From Ciona savignyi (lineage: Eukaryota; Chordata; Ascidiacea; Phlebobranchia; Cionidae), in contig CH003131.1 in NCBI GenBank assembly GCA_000149265.1, positions 155,503 through 219,502 of the forward strand: a stretch of 64,000 nucleotides of DNA. The letters run 5' to 3'. This document shows, piece after piece, positions 42,442 through 54,700 of the stretch; the stretch's first letter is position 1, and every line of letters starts with the position of its first letter. The notes under the pieces were generated by a model. It was not told the DNA's origin. It was given only the letters and a program-made list of their open reading frames with translations, and ran no database searches. A program made the translations under genes and the position numbers.

Positions 42442-42816
42442 TGCTGAGTAACAATGGTGGTGATTCCCCAACGTTTGTTTGGTTGAAAGCAGCATGTGCT
42501 AGGCTGCGCGCCGGTGTTCTCGTTTAGCTGTAAAGTTTTGTAATCGTGGAGCAGTGCTTTGTAAAATAAAGGTGTTGAATGTGCATCTGCTAGCTGTTTT
42601 GTTGGGAAAAAGTTGCCGATGTACATAGGGGTATGAGCTTAAAATTTTTAAACAAAATTTTGTAGGGTTTTGAGTTTAGGTTGCAGATCCAAGCTTCAAT
42701 TTTAAATTGTGAAAAAATCTTAGACTTCCTATGTCAGGATTTTGAGTGACAGTCGTTTTTGTGAGGTCAGTTTGCATTGGAGAGATAGGGAGAATAATTA
42801 GTTGAACGCCTCCTAA
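42442..42816. repeat. Right arm of the large inverted repeat
   Basis: GAGTAACAATGGTGGTGATTCC ... CTAGGCTGCGCGCCGGTGTTC ... AATTAGTTGAACGCCTCC. Reverse complement of 41432-41742, with insertions and moderate divergence. The 100-codon ORF crossing it on the minus strand resembles no known family. Confidence 0.88.
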
Positions 42817-43146
42817 ACAGCGCGTTGTAATTTGGAGATCAAACCGAGGTGTAGCTTATTGTAAATGGGCTTTAACCGCCGCCTCTTGCTTTAAATCGAA
42901 ATGTTAAATTTCTACCGTTTTATTACGCCCAATGGACCACTATATCGTTCTTCATCCTATTCGTTTCATATACAATGCGGTAAGATTCATGTAGATTTTT
43001 TTATTTGAATGCCATGAATTAAAACAAGGTTTCGTGCATTATGTCGACCTAAAGAAAAATGGAATTTTAAGTTTAGTCAACGTATAGTTTGCATAAAAAT
43101 AATAATTTTACCTTGTTGGTTACCGTTGAGAGCTTATTCTCGAATT

Positions 43147-43398
43147 TTATCGAGCAACGACATCACCAGCATCTGCCTCATCGGCTTCCATTTCTAAAAT
43201 TAATCTCAGTTAGGCATTCTTGTACAAACCAATGGTTAAGATGGTAGGTCCAATCAGAGCGTTCGTATGAATATTACCTGAGATTTTATTCAAATCTATG
43301 CCTTCATTCCATGTTCTTCGACGAGTCCACCTGACTTTATAACCATTCGCGGCCAGAAGCACAAGTGCGAAAATGAGTACGAGGAGAGCTTTATTCAT
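43147..43398 (-). CDS. Small secreted peptide precursor 2 (AMP-like), 55 aa spliced
   Basis: Paralogue of the gene at 39837-40100 with the same structure: coding exons 43398-43278 and 43193-43147, donor GTAATATT, branch site-like CCTAAC, acceptor TTTTAG. The signal peptide is MNKALLVLIFALVLLAANG. The next residues differ completely (YKVR instead of DESDAA), while WTRRRTWNEGIDLNKIS is identical. The acidic tail ends earlier (EMEADEADAGDVVAR). Retention of the 84-nt intron would give GNIHTNALIGPTILTIGLYK, then NA and a stop. The concentration of changes at the predicted cleavage region in an otherwise near-identical duplicate may reflect a small local rearrangement or selection. TATA box and untranslated exon are conserved. 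Function inferred as for copy 1. Confidence 0.73.
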
Positions 43399-43508
43399 CT
43401 GCAAAATACATCGTTGTCACCAAAACAGCTTCTGCTGACGAAAATCTAGAAACTTACCTTTGTAGTATTCTTTCAAGAAAGATAAGTTTGTTCGATTGAG
43501 AGCTGGAA

Positions 43509-43514
43509 TTTATA
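43509..43514 (-). promoter_or_regulatory. TATA box of peptide gene 2
   Basis: Same TATAAA position and context as in copy 1. Confidence 0.68.
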
Positions 43515-44524
43515 CCACAAATCTAATTGCGAAATAACTTCTCTTTCTTTTGACTGCTGAGCAAGTTCTCTCACATTGCAGGAAACGTATATCCAGGATT
43601 GAGCAGATACTTCTATTAATGGAAAACCTTTAATTTGAAATGTAATTTTCCATTAAACATTTAAGTTTTCTTTGTGTGGCGTTTGACGTTGCTTATACCC
43701 GAAATAACAAACATACTAAAGCTGAACCACAAGTTTCAGGCAAAGTTGTGCACACGTGCACGTTGTCAAGGTGTGTAATTGCTTTAATGGGATTAATAAA
43801 GACTTTAACAATATATCAATAAAACTTTATAATATAAAAACTACGTGGTAGGTTAGCGGTACGAGATATGTGACAACTGGAACAATCTGGAGATTTGTGT
43901 ATCAGCTGCACGATGACACGACTTAATAAGTTAGCAACCCACTTTAATAGATCTGGTAACCCGAAAGTGGCCACGACGTTATCTGATGAATGCCCGTGTG
44001 ATAACAACCCTTGCGTTTTTCCATTTAAGAGGGTAAAACATAAATATTATGTAGGCAAATCGAGTTGTAGCATATTGTAAATGGGGTTTAATCGATTATT
44101 AGCGCCCTCTTGCGGTTACCATCTTTGAAGATATAGAAGATTTTATCCTATCCTGTGTATGACGTTGTAACTTGTTCCTGCAGCGTAACAGTTTTACTTT
44201 AAGATTAGACACGCGTGTTTGTTATAATTGGATACAAGCAACGAAGTCCGCCACTGTTAAAATATAAATGTTGCAAAAGCTTATTCTCTAGTGATACTTA
44301 AGCCCCGTCTACACTGAGGCTGTGCGAGGCTTGGACTTAAACTTAAGCAAGATGTGTCTACAGTAGTGCACGCTTTCATGTATGTGACGTGACACAATGA
44401 AACAAACAAAGAATTAAGCACAAACACTCGTCGCTCAACCTCGTTGTAGATACGGCTTTAAGGTTGCAACACAATAAAAACTATATGAAACTAATAGAAT
44501 AAGCCTTTTAATGGAAGATGAAGT

Positions 44525-44760
44525 TCGGTATATTGCGTTTAGACTTTAGCACCAACAAAACATCTGCTCAATTCATCATAAACGCTTTGGGTAGAGAACG
44601 TGCTCAGTCTACAAAGGAAGTTGGAGGAAATATTAACATTGTTGTAATGCGACGAGTGCAAAAGCAACGTTCTTGCTGCAATGTTTATGCAGAAAGTCAT
44701 ATTTCCCTGATGATGATATTTAGAAACACAAATTATAACGCTTTATGCTTTTTGTAATGG
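44525..44760. repeat. ~230-bp repeat X, copy 3
   Basis: GCGTTTAGACTTTAGCACC ... GGAAGTTGGAGGAAATATTAAC. The 3' part differs from copies 1 and 2. Confidence 0.8.
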
Positions 44761-44979
44761 AGAGGCTAAACCTAAGTTATATATTGTCATCAAAAAAATT
44801 CACATAGCCAACAAAAAATTAAATTTGTATAAAACATCAAAGTAATGGCCGACTTCAAACCTGCAACCCTTGGTCAAAATGGCGACTCTTCAACACACCT
44901 AAGCTATTCGGTCTGGTAGAGTATGGTATATGCAAGGTTAGGGTAAGATAGGTTGTCCGTGTTTATCCCCAAGAATGGG

Positions 44980-45250
44980 ATAGGATAGGATATCCATGTT
45001 TATCCCCGTGAATGAGAAAACTAAGGAGGTTAACACACGGGCAATCGTCAGATCACCTCGCGCCCACCGTCGGTCACCCAAGCTATTGCAGTGTGTTGTA
45101 TATGGTTTACACGTTCCTTAAATTAAGTAGAACCCTTTATTCCGCTGGGGTTAGGCAATGTCCGTTAAGTGACTTGCCCAAGAACACAACCGACTAGCTA
45201 GCGACCAGATTCGTACCACCAAGGATGAAAGGCGACGCAATAAACCAACA
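44980..45250 (-). mobile_element. SINE, full length
   Basis: Reverse-strand copy from GGATAGGATAGGATATCC to CGACGCAATAAACCAACAGAC. Confidence 0.92.
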
Positions 45251-45320
45251 GACTGACTCGTTGGACAACTTAAGTAATTATATCACCGCATGCTTCCTAT
45301 GGTTTATTGGCTTAGTTTAT

Positions 45321-45395
45321 TTTCGTTTCGAACCCGGAATGAGCTTGTTATTGATACCGCTTTTTTGCATGAAAGTCGGTATTTGTATCGTACCA
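45321..45395 (-). mobile_element. tRNA-Ser-like mini-SINE, partial
   Basis: TTTCGAACCCGGAATGAGC ... GAAAGTCGGTATTTGTATCG. Lacks the A-box end. Confidence 0.55.
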
Positions 45396-45563
45396 AACTA
45401 AATTTGTCCATCGAAATAAAGAAAACAACCCATTATATATGATTTCTATTGCTTTATGCCGACCTCTATGTTAGCTTAGTCATCATTACAACATTGCAAC
45501 GTCATAGTATCTAAGTTTCGTCGAAGGAAGTACATAAACAAGAAATACCAACTGCCTGTCAAA

Positions 45564-47782
45564 ATGCCATACATTACTGGAGGTTAGTTTTTTTAACTTT
45601 ATTATGTTGTAACGTTATTATATAGGCCGGTATATAACATTTGTTTCACTATTTATTCATGTGAAGGTTGAATGGTTTATATACGAACACAAGACACAGA
45701 CGATGTCTTATATGACGATTTATTTTTTATTTTGGACTTTTAGTTCGAATCCGGGTTAAATAAGGCTCAAATAGGATCCTAACAGGTTTACATTTAAAAG
45801 TCTTGATTTTACACATGTGTGCCATATCAAAGACCCAAATGGTGGTAATATAAGAATGTAACTGATTTATAGAATATGGTGATTATATCTTAATCAGCCA
45901 GGTAAGCATGGCTCATGCAAGTACAAGTTAATAATAATACCAAACTTTAAATAAAAATGTGCATCAAAGTAATTAAACAAATCACAAATGCAGAATTTTC
46001 CACTGTCGTATGAACAACATTTTATCTGCCATGCTTTTTAGACCGTGGTAAATTTCAGACGTGTATTACTTGCATAGTCAGGTATATTACTTGTATTTTC
46101 TAATTCCAATAGTAACAAATTCGTATCGATTCCAGGACAAATTGAGTCCAGTAGATCAAGATGGAGAATTTCATTCATTTCTGATTCGTTCTGGGGATTA
46201 ATCAACTTTGTTGTGTTGTTGTAAGTTTGTGTTCCGATTTTGCAATTATTGTTGGAATGTTCAAATTGATACAATTTGCGAACAGAAGTATGGAAGTTGC
46301 CAAAAAACTTCCTTCGTAAAATTTCTCCTGTTTAGCATTTTACCACAAAAATCTTTTCCAGAGCTGCGCAACTTAACCCTTGGATTTATATAGGATTTTC
46401 ATGTTTATCTATGTGAATGGGAAAACTCAAGGGGGTTAACACACGACAATCGTCAGATCACCTCGTGCCCACTGTCGGGTTAGCGGTGCTATTGCAGTGT
46501 GTTGTATATGATAGACACGTTCCTTCAGTTTGGTAGAACCCATTAATCAGCTGGGTTCAGGTAATGTCCATTAAATGCCTTGTCCAAGGACACAACCGAC
46601 TAGCTAGCGACCAGTTTCGGACCTGCAATCTTTTGGATAAAATGCAACACACTCACCAACCAATATATTCGGTCAGCATTTCTCTTTTAAATCTCCGACT
46701 TCTCATGCTGGGATAGAATGATAACCTTTGTGGCGGATTTAATAGAATAAATAAGTGTTTTTTCCATAAAATACAATATATGAAAGGGTTAATAAATAGA
46801 ATTAAGGCATACTTAACTAAGGTATTCAAATATGTTATATTGTTAGTTTGGATACATTGCCGTTCAACCGAAGGGTTGCAGGTTCGAAACTGGACATTGC
46901 CTGAAACCAATGGATTAGTGGGTTCTACTAAAAAAAGAAGAAATGTGTCTTTATTAAACATCTGAGAAAAATAAAAAATGAATACCTACCGTGGACATTA
47001 ACACACAACTTCATCCAACATTATCTTTCAGTTTTAAGACAATGGTGCAACCAGACTTAACAAAGCATGGAAGAGGTTTACAGTCACAATACTCGGCCAA
47101 ACCAAAGTAAGTTACATTGGTTGCTGATGTTTATGCTGGTGTATATTATGAGTGGTGGTTGCATGGTTTTCAGAGTTCAGTTATTTGCAATTTACATGAT
47201 TTACACACCCACATGACCATCCATAGAATATGCACAACAAAGGCATGGAATTGTTTGTTTTTAAAGAGTTCCATTGAATTGACCACAAAAACACTCCTCC
47301 CGCTGTTTAAGCTTGTATTCCCTGTGCTCCCTCCCCATCCAGTATATCCTCCTTAATGTTACCCTATCCACAATAGTTTGTCCTCAAAATACCTAACTTC
47401 AACTGTACTAAATAACTAACTTCAACTATTATAAAGATTCCAACTTATAGACACACTGGTTAACACCATAAAGCACTGTTGTGTCAAGCGATGCACAAAT
47501 ATAGCTGTGAAAACGCTATTTATTCTTGCAAATTCTTTAGTCTCCAGCTACAGCTCGAAACTTAAGCTTGCAATGTCTATAACATCCGGCAGGCCAGAAT
47601 AAAAGACCTGGCAGTAGTTTGCCCAATTCTGTTATAGAACAATCTTCATTTGCGTTGATTCTAACCATCCCGTATATTGCAGTGGAGGAGATGACTTTGG
47701 ACCCCGTCGTAGAATGGGGGGCTTCAATCGGGGTTCCGGGCCTTCACCCCCTCCTGCTGCCGGGGGTGGGTGAGGTCGGTAA
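45564..47782 (+). CDS. SELENOK: Selenoprotein K, four exons, TGA read as selenocysteine
   Basis: A small single-pass ER membrane selenoprotein. In vertebrates it acts with DHHC6 in palmitoylation and in ER-associated degradation. Exons 45564-45582, 46136-46220, 47032-47106 and 47683-47782 join in phases 1, 2 and 2, giving 92 residues (human 94). Start MPYITGGQ (human MVYISNGQ). Membrane segment ~18-36: ISFISDSFWGLINFVVLFF (human LSLITDFFWGIAEFVVLFF), then KTMVQPDL. The last exon gives GGDDFGPRRRMGGFNRGSG, PSPPPAAGGG, then TGA (47771-47773), GGT, CGG, TAA, that is GGG-U-GR-stop, the diagnostic end of SELENOK (human GGUGR). A naive caller would stop at TGA or misplace a donor at the GTGAGG there. 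The 3' UTR runs to AATAAA at 48094-48099. I could not identify the SECIS element by eye. Intron 2 contains two SINE copies. Confidence 0.95.
46388..46645 (-). mobile_element. SINE, nearly full length
   Basis: Reverse-strand copy from ATAGGATTTTCATGTTTATC to AGCGACCAGTTTCGGACC. In SELENOK intron 2. Confidence 0.9.
46862..46945 (+). mobile_element. SINE scrap
   Basis: GTTCAACCGAAGGGTTGCAGG, then ACATTGCCTGAAACCAATGG, with an internal deletion. In SELENOK intron 2. Confidence 0.7.
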
Positions 47783-47799
47783 ACGCTTACCCCTAATAT

Positions 47800-47905
47800 G
47801 GGGTAAGCAATTAAAAAGGGGGTCGCATAACTAGACGTGTACAAAATTATTTGGGTTTTAAAATTTGAATTCTTAGTTGCGCGACCCTCTTTTTACCCTC
47901 AAACT
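47800..47905. repeat. Hairpin-forming segment in the SELENOK 3' UTR
   Basis: AAAAAGGGGGTCGCATAACT at ~47813 pairs imperfectly with AGTTGCGCGACCCTCTTTTT at ~47874-47893. GCGACCC-type termini recur in hAT-like MITEs near 56570 and 61640. It lacks the ATGA/GA core of a SECIS element, so a small inserted element is the simpler reading. Confidence 0.5.
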
Positions 47906-48093
47906 TCAGTATATGAGTGGCATGCATGGCACATGCGACACATGTTGCACGCATTGCACCTGTGGCTTGTATAATTCATGAAGGGCTTCCATTCAACCCT
48001 ATGATGGGTGTGGGTGCCTGGATCTATTGAAGTTCATTTCTAGCTGGTGTTATGTGCAATAATACCCGATGTATCAAATTGTCATTTTTTGTA

Positions 48094-48099
48094 AATAAA
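48094..48099 (+). terminator. Poly(A) signal of SELENOK
   Basis: AATAAA about 312 nt after the true stop. Confidence 0.65.
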
Positions 48100-48244
48100 T
48101 GTAATATATTGCATATGATGCTGATGATAAATAAACAATGTTTTGTAGGAATTTGTAATTGGCACGGAATGAAAGGTATAGACCGCCCATGCAGTATATA
48201 TTAAACGGTAAAATGAGAAATCGTCAAAAATAATAGATGTACGG

Positions 48245-48625
48245 GGGTAAAGTAAAGTATTGGTGTAAATTCCACCCCAATTTACCACAAAGTGAAACAT
48301 GAAGTGGAATTTACACCCATACTTTACCACATAATGGGTGAAACATGGGGTGGAATTTACACCCATACTTTACCACATAATGGGTGAAACATGGGGTGGA
48401 ATTTACACCCATACTTTACCACATAATGGGTGAAACATGGGGTGGAATTTACACCCATACTTTACCACATAATGGATGAAACATGGGGTGGAATTTACAC
48501 CCATACTTTACCACATAATGGGTGAAACATGGGGTGGAATTTACACCCATACTTTACCACATAATGGGTGAAACACGGGGTGGAATTTACACCCATACTT
48601 TACCATATAATGAGTAAAACACGGA
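48245..48625. repeat. 46-bp minisatellite, ~8 units
   Basis: Unit landmarks ATAATGGGTG at 48331, 48377 and 48423 give a 46-bp period. Core CACCCATACTTTACCACATA then ATGGGTG contains a 7-bp inverted pair. It lies between the convergent 3' ends of SELENOK and GNS. Same unit as at 15235-15355. Confidence 0.95.
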
Positions 48626-48746
48626 AAGTACAATAAACAGTTTGACGCAAATATCTTCAACTTCCCACCAATACAGAAGCAGCAACACACAACTGGTATG
48701 GGTGATACTGAAATACTGAACACACAACTAAGATTAAACAAAGCCT

Positions 48747-51700
48747 TTATAAAGGTCTAGCAAAGGGATTAAACCAGTGTGAAGTTATTTGATGGAATTG
48801 ATTAATGACCGCAGTGAACCAGTTCCTTATTCTCCCATTGCTTGGAGTATTCGTTGCGAGTTCGTTTGTAACTCGACACGTTTTCCCTGAACACAACCCA
48901 AGCATGATCAATCGCTGGTTCATTTTCACAAGGACCTGATTGATAGATGGATGTCACTAGTAGTGGTTTTCCTGAACCGCTGTGCACATAACTGGAGGTT
49001 GGCAACCTTTTGCACTTAAAGAGCCATTTTAACCGATATTTCACAAAAAAAAATCACTGGGAGCCTTTTGTTTGTTTCACTTATGCATGGGTATTAAACT
49101 TATTAAGCGCTCGCTACAGTAGCAATAAAATTAATAGGAGCAGCGTTAGAAGGATGAAAGAGCCGCAGGTTGTCGACCACTGGTATAGACATTATATTCC
49201 CAAGTTTTGTTCAACTCATTAGACATTAGATAAGTCAAATACCAAGCTGCTTACCACTGGGTTGACGGTTTCCTTAATATTTGTGAGTTGATGTGGGTCC
49301 TTTGTGTGGTTGTATAGTTCGACGAATGTCTCAGCGTCTGTGAACTCGCAGTACATGAGGTCGACCTTGTTTTTGGCGTCCATGGTTCGAACGCAGCTGT
49401 ATGTGTTGTTGAATGCATCCTCACATACACAGCTGGGAAAGCATTGCTGGGGACAAGATATTGTTCAACTGATTTTGAATATAAATTACAACGGTACATT
49501 AAAATCACCCATAAGTTACCACACCTCGCAAATTCACTCATAATCACCCCCTTTAACACACCCATATTCACCCTCAAATATAGCTAAAGACATTCATAAT
49601 GACACCCATAATCACCCCCAAAGACACCTATAATCACCCCCAAATATACCCAAAGTTATCTATTATCACCCCCAAAGTTACCCATAACCACCCTCAAAGT
49701 CACCCAAAAACACCTATAATAACCCCCAAAGACACCCATAAACACCCCCAAAAACAACCATAACCACACCCAAAGCCACCCATAATAACCCCCAAAGTCA
49801 CCCCAACCCACCGAAACCCCCATCCACGAGGGTGAACAGCCAGGAGGAGGCTGGTACTTCCCCTCACCCTGGTACTCAACGAGGAAATCGCTTCTCCACT
49901 TCGGTTCGTTCTTTATCTGTTGGGGGGATAGGGGGTTCATGGTCTCACAGCTGAAGCCGACATATCCTTGGGATCAAAACTGGTAACTAGCGGGTATCCA
50001 ATACCATTAGAAGCCGAAAGGTTGCAGGTTCAAAATGGTCACTTGCTAGTCAGTTGCGTCCTTGGGCAAGGCACTTGTTGGACAAAGTGGAATGATGGCA
50101 CCCTATGTGATTTCTTGACAACGCAAAGTACTCAAAGCATGTGCAAACTGTACGTGCTGTAAAAATCCACACACTTAAAATTAAGCAAATTAACAGTTTT
50201 AATTACTAATATTCAAATTATGTAGCCGAATATGCAAACCGTACATAACAATGGTTGGGCACGCGAAGTTGCTTTCATGATATTATTCATACAATGGTGC
50301 ACTGCATTCAAAAGGTTACCGATCCCTGACCTACTGCGTTAACCATTCGGCCGAATACGATAAAGTTAATAGAAATCCTAAATAAAAATAGAAATCCTAT
50401 AACTCACATTGAACAATGGAAGCAGAGATACGCCGTCCATGCTATCAGGGAATTCCCCCTTACCCCCACTCACAATATCGGCAATAGTTGGGGCAAGATC
50501 GATGTTTACAACCGGCTCCATCCGGGTGATATTCTTCGATACCCCCGGCCCCCTAATAATAAGTGGAACCCGCAAATCGAACTCGTAAAGTTGACGCTTA
50601 TCAATGGGGAGTGAAAATTGCCCTGGAAGAGCAGAAATTACTTTGTTTGTCTCAGTAACTTTTGAACGAGGAGTTAAAACGGGGAATATCTCAACCCATT
50701 GTCTTTGCTTAGATTAACAAGCAAAGCAATTTATTCGAATTGTATAAACCACTAAAGATGCCTGGATTAATAAGCGGAAAATATTAGTCACTGTTTATTT
50801 GAACAGATTTTTCATGGGACATAGTGTAAAAGGGTAAGTTGGAGCTTCTAATAGAAATTCTATCTTCAAAAAGTGCCCAATTGTTAAGGACTAACTTTTC
50901 ACTTGTTAAACTTGGTGGTCTTTATGTTTAAATCTATACAGTTTACCCAAATACTTTTTAGAATGATCCAAACTACGGAGTTAAAACGGGGAACCACTCA
51001 ACCCATTGTAAAGCAACCAAGGACTTCGTTGCCTATAGATTATAAAAACAATTCTATTCTATTTGAATAAGCACTAAACACTAAAGATGCCTGGATTTTT
51101 TCCATGGGACTTATCGTACAAGGAGGTTTAACACACGGAAATTGCCAGTTTACCTCACACCCACCGTCGGGTTACCGGAGCTATTGCAGTGTGTTGTGTA
51201 TGATTCACACGTTTCTTTAATTAAGTGGAACCCATTAATACGCTGAGTTCAGGAAATGTCCGTTAAGCGTCTTGCACAAGAGTAAGCTGTAAGGAACACA
51301 AATAATTCAATAAGACAAAGAGGTTTCAAACCGACCCATGTGATATCCGTTGTCCGAGGAAAATATGACGAAAGTGTTGTTGAGTTGATTTGTTGATGAC
51401 AAGGCGTTGATTACTTTTTCAACAAGGTCATCAACCGACAACAACGTTCTCCAGCGACTGCGAAAAGCGTTGTCGGAATAATCAATCGATTCCTGGCTCA
51501 TTGGGTGTTCGGCTTGTCGTATCAACCAGTGTTTGTTCTGAAACATGAATTGTCGAGTTTACATTGAATTTTATCCCCAAATTAACCTTGTTTTTTTACA
51601 TTTTTACATTGGTTTTTGTCGTCAAATTAAATCCTTTAAAATTTCGAACAACTCTTTAGAAACTTTAGAAACTTCTTTATAAATGAAGTGAAATATTTTT

Positions 51701-54700
51701 AAACTAATTGAAATTTAAAATAAAAACAAAATCTTCTTGAATTCAAAATGCAGCCTTTACTTATTTTGTACCAGCTGAATTAATTTGTATCTCTAACAGG
51801 ATCTACTCAGAAAATGTATTTTCCTGAGACGATCACAGCTGTGAAGGCTAATACAAACTAACCAGCATGTGACAATATAAGTTGGGACACATTAGAAAAA
51901 GACAAAACTAATTATTTGAACACATCATGTTATACAACAGGGGTCGGCAACCTTTTCAATGCAGTGCCTCAGTTTATGAATAATATCATAATGAAATCAA
52001 CTTCGCGTGCCAACCATTGTTATGTGTAGTTTGCATAATTAACTACATAATTTAAATAAAAGATATAAATACCATTGATTTGAATGCTTTGTGAATTTTC
52101 AGAGTTAATTTTGTGCAGCGTATAAAGTTTGAGTTTGCGCATGCTTATCATATATATTTTATGTGCGCGTCAAATCAGGCGGCGTGCTATAGAAATGACT
52201 CCACAGGTGCCATGTGTTGCCGACACATGGTATACAATACGCACATTGGGCAGATTTGTTAACACCCGATAATGAAGGTTTGGGTATCTATGTCAATCCA
52301 CGATGGTCCACATAGTTATTGGCATTCACATTGGTAGCGTATACATTTTAAAACAAAAAAGTGAAAAACTTTATAATTTTTGCTTTCACTGTGTCACAGC
52401 ACAATGCAAATCCTCATGAATTGGGTTGTTATGTCATAAACAGTACTGTCACACCACTTTTCACAGATTCCATTAAACTTGGGGTGATGTGAAGAAAACG
52501 ACAGGAAAGAATCAGACAAACTTACATCGGCTTTCACATTATAACTTGGGGTGTGTGGGGCAGTGTTGTTGGGGAATTCCCCTGAATACTGTGGGGCTGC
52601 GTTCCAGGGGCTGTGTGGGGCCGGGGTTGATATCATCATGAGGAAGGAGTCGGTGGTCGATTTGATGAATTCCACCGATTTGTTGGCCTGTGTAGTACAT
52701 GGGGGGTGGTATGCAGGGGGTATGGGTATTGGTTAAATCATATCTAGTGTGGTTTGTACTAATTGGTGGCTACTTATTGTTAAAGGTTACATTATTATAG
52801 GATAGGATATTTATGTTTATCCCTGTGAATGGGAAAACCAAGGGGGTTATCACACAGGCAATCGTCAGATAACCTCGCGCCCACCGTCGGGTTACCGGAG
52901 CTATTGCAGTGTATTGTATATGATAGAAACGTTCCTTCAATTTTGTAGAACCGTTAAGTGCATAATAAAACCGACTAGCTAGCCTCTAGTTTTAAATCTG
53001 CAACCTTAGTTAAAAGGCATTGCACAAACCCACCAGATTATCAGTCATACGAAAACATGTCGAATACTCACCAACAAATCGGTCAAATAATCGGCAGCGT
53101 AATCATCACCATGTTGCACTGGGACCCCATTGTGGGATATGGTGTAGTTGTAGTATTGGGAATTCCCCACCAGCCCCCACCATTCGTCCCACCCCGCTGG
53201 AACATGTTGGGGTCCGCCAACCGATTTACCCCCGTACTGTGATGTCATAATATAAAATATTCAGCTTTGGGTGTTTATATTTTATCCCTGTAGATGGAAA
53301 CAGCAAAGTTACACAGGCGATTAACAGAACTCGCGCCCACTGTCGGGTTACCGGAGCTATTGCAGTGTGTTGTGTATGATTCACACGTTCTTTCAATTTG
53401 GTAGAACCCAATAATACACTGGGTTCAGGCAATGTCCGTTAAGTACCTTGCCCAAAAAGCATTGTGGAATATATGCTATATATACTCGCTGATAGGTCGC
53501 ACTGAAAATCTAGGGATTTAAAAGGGCCTTTCTCTAGCTTTTTTCATAGATATCTTCCTATTTTTATGTAGGGCTTGTGATAAGTGCATTTTTTTAAATA
53601 TGAGACAAAAAATTGCGACTGATGTGCGAGTATGTACGGTAAACCCATCTTGGATGGACTGTTACCCTTCAAGGTCCAAGCATTACAAAGGATACAGACA
53701 AACCAAGGATATGTAACTGCAATAAGCAATCCTATGACTACAGGATAATGTTTAATTTAGTTTAGTTTATTCATTTTTTGCCCAGATTTTAAAAATGGCT
53801 AAGTTAAAACAACATTGTTTCTCAATTGAGTTACAAATAAGCAATACAATCAGCGATGTTAAACTTGTGCATACTAATATCATGTACCACAGTAATCCCT
53901 ATCTGTTTAACATAATATTCAAATTTACAAACTCGAATTTACAAACTAGAATGTACAAACTTGATATTCGAATGAAAAAAATATGTTAAACTTGGAATTC
54001 ACCATCCTACCCCAGGATAATTGTAGTGAAACATTAGTTTTCTGATACAAGGTGTATTTGCAATAAAGTCAAGTTTAGTGATCTCCTGTAGTTTAAATGT
54101 CAGTCAAACAAGCGTGAATATGATTGATGTTAAACATTCTTTGTTTATGTTGCATTAAAGTGCAGATCTTAATTTAATATGTTATTATTTTAGTAACTTT
54201 TTAAATGGCAGTCTAGTAAAGCATTTGATGTACATAAATTTGGGAAGGTTGGACCACCATAAAATTATATGGGTATTTGGCAGTAAAGGAAACTTGATGT
54301 ACATTAATGTGGATATATTAATGTCCAACCACGCAAACCAGCACATTCCAACCCTTCCACAAAAGATTAGGTTGTAAAATCTTCACAAATATTTTATTGC
54401 TTCAGTACCAGACTCCATACATTGATATTATGGTACAACCCACACATACTGCTGCCTTGTTTAAACAACAAGTATTACATCATGTTTAGAAGTTAAAAGG
54501 GATGTTCACATTAAGAGTGGAATTTCCCCACAACCTCTACTGGCTGATCTTTTTGAAGCCTTTTATTTAAAATATTACAAATATGAAATAAACGGTTCTC
54601 CCAATTACTGAGATAAGGGGTCGACAACCTGCGGCTCTTTCATTATTCTGATGCGACTCTTTTTCATTTTATTGCTACTGTAGCGAGTGCTTAATAAGTT

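Larger units (their letters stand above)
42938..44183. repeat. 1.25-kb duplicated block, copy 2 (with peptide gene 2)
   Basis: Partner of 39643-40893. Boundaries were judged by loss of alignment near TTCTTCATCC on the left and GACGTTGTAACTTGTTC on the right. Confidence 0.92.
44761..45563. other. Gene-free spacer before selenoprotein K
   Basis: It holds a SINE (44980-45250), a partial tRNA-Ser-like element and, at the right end, the presumed SELENOK promoter and 5' UTR. No TATA box was recognised there. Confidence 0.45.

Noticed and set aside
42324-42626. 100-codon minus-strand ORF as a gene
   Set aside because: It runs through the arm of an inverted repeat and resembles no family; the partner arm is not open in the same way.
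47783-48240. SECIS element of SELENOK
   Set aside because: ATGA strings occur (for example ~47914, ~47983, ~48001), but I could not build a convincing helix with a GA partner and an A-rich apical loop by eye, so none is annotated.
48245-48625. CRISPR-like array
   Set aside because: Units are contiguous without unique spacers and the genome is animal. It is a minisatellite.
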